From: Cristatella mucedo | Taxonomy: Eukaryota > Bryozoa > Phylactolaemata > Cristatellidae | Direction of reading: 5' to 3' | Length of the DNA: 22,500 nt | NCBI GenBank assembly: GCA_009760855.2 | Contig: WPIO01000169.1 | Location: 152,501 to 175,000, forward strand | Shown: positions 20,537-22,500 of the stretch, one piece after another | Numbering within the stretch: the stretch's first letter is position 1 | Layout: the number at the start of each line of letters is the position of its first letter | Notes under the pieces: model-generated | Told to the model about the DNA's origin: nothing | Database searches by the model: none | The model's input: only the letters and a program-made list of their open reading frames with translations | Position numbers and translations under genes: made by a program

Positions 20537-20561
<25 letters not shown>
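20505..20561 (+). repeat. (GA)n microsatellite, second run
   Basis: Longer GA run at the end of the second 142-bp copy. Arg-Glu or Ser-Leu peptides read across it are spurious. Confidence 0.95.
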
Positions 20562-20563
<2 letters not shown>

Positions 20564-22100
20564 GGCAGACCACGCGCGTGGCGCGACGCCGGAGGCGACG
20601 CGCTGCTCGCTGCGGAACCAGGGCAGGTAGGACAGGTGCGGCGGGCGTCGCGTAGCAATCGCGACGCTCACAGCTGGCAAACCGAGCTGCTGCCGCCGAA
20701 CGTCGCGCCGTCGGAAAACGCGTTGCCTGGCGAACGCGCGGCGACGCCGACGCAGCGCCGGCAGCAGCGGCCAGCTCCCCGAACTCTCGCTGCCGGCGAC
20801 GACGCCACCGGCGACGAGGGCCGGAGCTGCCGCGAAGGCCACCGCGCGAACAGCTGCCTCTCGAGGAGGAGGGGGCGTGACGGACTGGCGGCTGGGGGCG
20901 GGTGAGCTCGCTCTCGCGCGGTGCGCACATGACCGCAGCCGCGGGCGTTTACGACGCGCGCGCGAGAGAGCGCAAGCGTCGAGGTCGCGGCGGGGGCTGC
21001 GGCCGCCACGCCCGAACTAAGATAACGCCGCCCGCCCGTAGACGGCAGGCGTCGGACGCTGGGGGCGTCGTCGGTGGAGGCGCGGTCGGGCTGAAGTCCA
21101 GCCGCCGCGTTCGCATGGCCGCCGCCCGCCTCCAGCTCGGCGCCGCGGGCTGTTCTGCTCGCAAGCCGTTACCGCCCGGACGGACCTTGACGGCTTTACG
21201 AGCGTCCGCGTATAACTACTCGTACATAGCTTACCGCTGCAAGCGAGGCCCGGGCGATCCCAAGTCGGTCCGCGCGGAACGTGCGTAAGAAAGTGGCGGT
21301 AGACTCGAAAGGGGGGCGGAGGAAGGAAGGGAGGGCTATTAATGTTCCTCCGTCGGGGCTTCACGTGACTTTGATCCCTGTCGACCAATGGCGGCGGCGG
21401 CGGCGAGTATGCAGGCGTAGCTCGTAGCCGTCTGGAGCCGGGGGTGTGGCGCGTCGCCAGGAAACGCGCCGACAGCCGCGCCGTATGGCGCCGAGGGGGT
21501 AGTCGAACCCCTCTGAGTCCCGCTCTGCTCTCGATAGCTCGACTGCATCCGCTCCGCGCTGCAAAGATGCCGGCGCTGTCTCGAGAGGCAGGACCGCGAA
21601 GTGACGGCGCGCTACGGCAGCCAGATTTTACGACCGCTATTCATTCACTATTCGCGGTTCCAAAATTGTAATGGCTAGGAACCGAATATGCGATGGCGTG
21701 ACTAAGGCAATGTTAAAACCCCCCAAGCTGTTGTAGCGGAGCGTGAGCCGTACTCCGGAATTTGCACCGGAGCAGCTGAGCAGCTTTGAACTCTGGGTTT
21801 CGAGCCGCCGCCGCACTGCTGCACGAAATTGGGCGCAGTTAAGCGCCTGCCGCCCTCCGCGCGGCCGTCTAATACACCCATCTACTCTACTCTACGGATA
21901 AGGTCTTTTGCATTAACTTACGGGCGCTCTCCATTAGCAGCGCGTTCCGCTACACGTCGGCATACGTGCAGTACGCTGCAACGACGAGTCATTAGCCGCA
22001 ACAGAAGGCTCAAGGCTTCGCCGGTATTTGTCGCCTGGGGCGAGCGCCGTTACAGGCGCCGCGTTTTCGGCCTAGATCCGATACAGCGATGCATTCGCGC
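20562..22100. promoter_or_regulatory. CpG-dense segment, possible promoter or CpG island
   Basis: Composition changes sharply after the GA tract: about 20562-21260 is very GC-rich with frequent CpG (for example CCACGCGCGTGGCGCGACGC), and CpG stays common to about 22100. A TCACGTGA E-box palindrome (21361-21368) lies about 17 bases before a CCAAT motif (21385-21389), which continues into ATGGCGGCGGCGGCGG, a YY1-like context common at transcription starts. Open frames on both strands are Arg/Ala/Pro-rich, as expected of GC-rich DNA, and none shows a domain. A first exon may be present but cannot be delimited. Direction of transcription is unknown. Confidence 0.4.
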
Positions 22101-22129
22101 TACATTCACGTCTGTAATCTTTGCTTCGA

Positions 22130-22198
22130 TAATAAAAATAATGCATTTGATATAGCGCCCTCAGTCTCTTTCTAGGTACTTAACATTTGCTGCAAAGG
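22130..22198 (-). mobile_element. LINE 3' tail fragment
   Basis: On the minus strand: CCTTTGCAGCAAATGTTAAG, then a CTAGAAAGAGA hairpin side, GAGGGCGCTATATCAAATGC and a short ATTATTTT end. This is the same tail as in LINE copies L1 and L3. It has no coding part. Confidence 0.75.
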
Positions 22199-22199
22199 A

Positions 22200-22500
22200 A
22201 GCTACGCTGTTGTTTTGAATCGGTTTACGATGCTGTCGATTTCGTCGGACGCCGACAAATTACAATCAGCATAGCCATTCGTGAGCGTCTCGTATCTCCT
22301 CCGAAATTCTCCTCGACCGCCAAAACCCGCGACTCGCTCTGGGCTGCACTCTGCGGACTTGAAACTAGGCCGTCCGACTGTCGGCTCAGCTGGGAGGGCG
22401 GCAGGGCGCGAGCGTTTCGCTCTGGAGGTTCAGACACAAATCTCACGCTCAGGAGGTCTCGTCTAGGTATCGCTGGCTCACTGCACTGGGATGGTTAGTG
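22200..22500. other. Unassigned right edge
   Basis: GC-moderate DNA with open frames but no recognisable domain. A gene running off the window cannot be excluded. Confidence 0.3.

Noticed and set aside
20306-20930. Several long open frames on both strands (up to 199 codons)
   Set aside because: They read through (GA)n tracts and CpG-rich DNA, overlap each other, and show no domain. Stop codons are rare in such DNA by composition.
21490-21525. Possible minus-strand tRNA T-arm (GGGGTTCGACTACCCC)
   Set aside because: The loop is one base too long and no D-arm, anticodon arm or acceptor stem can be paired around it.

Overview
The window looks like repeat-rich intergenic and intronic DNA from an invertebrate animal. 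It has no prokaryotic gene layout: no long ORF clusters, no Shine-Dalgarno-linked genes, no CRISPR array. Instead it shows one exon-like coding block with a consensus splice donor, tRNA-derived SINEs, truncated CR1/L2-type non-LTR retrotransposons ending in (ATT)n, long microsatellites, and a CpG-dense segment. The MAGI-like PDZ domain in the exon argues for a metazoan or close relative. I cannot name the species; a lophotrochozoan-type invertebrate is only a guess.

Layout. Positions 1-2500 have no convincing gene. They carry a retrotransposon 3' tail (about 1160-1222), one half of a dispersed repeat pair (1512-1690) and a SINE (1712-1895). A 25-base G run lies at 2633-2657. The one convincing protein-coding feature is on the minus strand at 2981-3785: a Ser/Ala/Gly-rich leader, an Arg-rich patch and a complete class I PDZ domain most like those of MAGI scaffold proteins, ending at a good splice donor. 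The exon(s) coding the rest of the protein would lie to the left, in the first 2.9 kb or outside the window. The same frame is also open upstream (3798-4187) but is separated from the exon by one TGA.

Positions 4200-6740 hold only low-complexity and unassigned sequence. From 6760 to 7215 there is a compound (TC)n/(TATC)n microsatellite with a 161-bp internal duplication. Positions 7262-9652 are a nest of retroelements: two copies of one LINE family in inverted orientation flank a tRNA-like SINE and a more divergent LINE relic. An (AT)n tract follows. Positions 9860-13040 are mostly unassigned, with a tRNA-like element, a SINE and a (GA)n tract. Positions 13040-13880 are polypurine DNA.

The most unusual region is 13940-17690, about 3.7 kb of a degenerate satellite with a unit of about 170-176 bp. 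It is arranged in blocks that switch orientation four ways (+, -, +, -) and is interrupted by SINE pieces. A perfect 58-bp palindrome at 14349-14406 is made by a local inverted copy of part of one unit. At 19488-19866 there is a foldback element with an 8-bp target-site duplication. At 20253-20536 a 142-bp tandem duplication contains a second palindrome that looks like a template-switch product. The right end (20560-22100) is CpG-dense and carries E-box and CCAAT motifs, so it may be a promoter or CpG island.

The elements do not form a pathway. The biological story is genome dynamics: a LINE family and SINEs that share its tail, a satellite with inverted blocks, and two inverted-copy palindromes, around one exon of a cell-junction scaffold gene.
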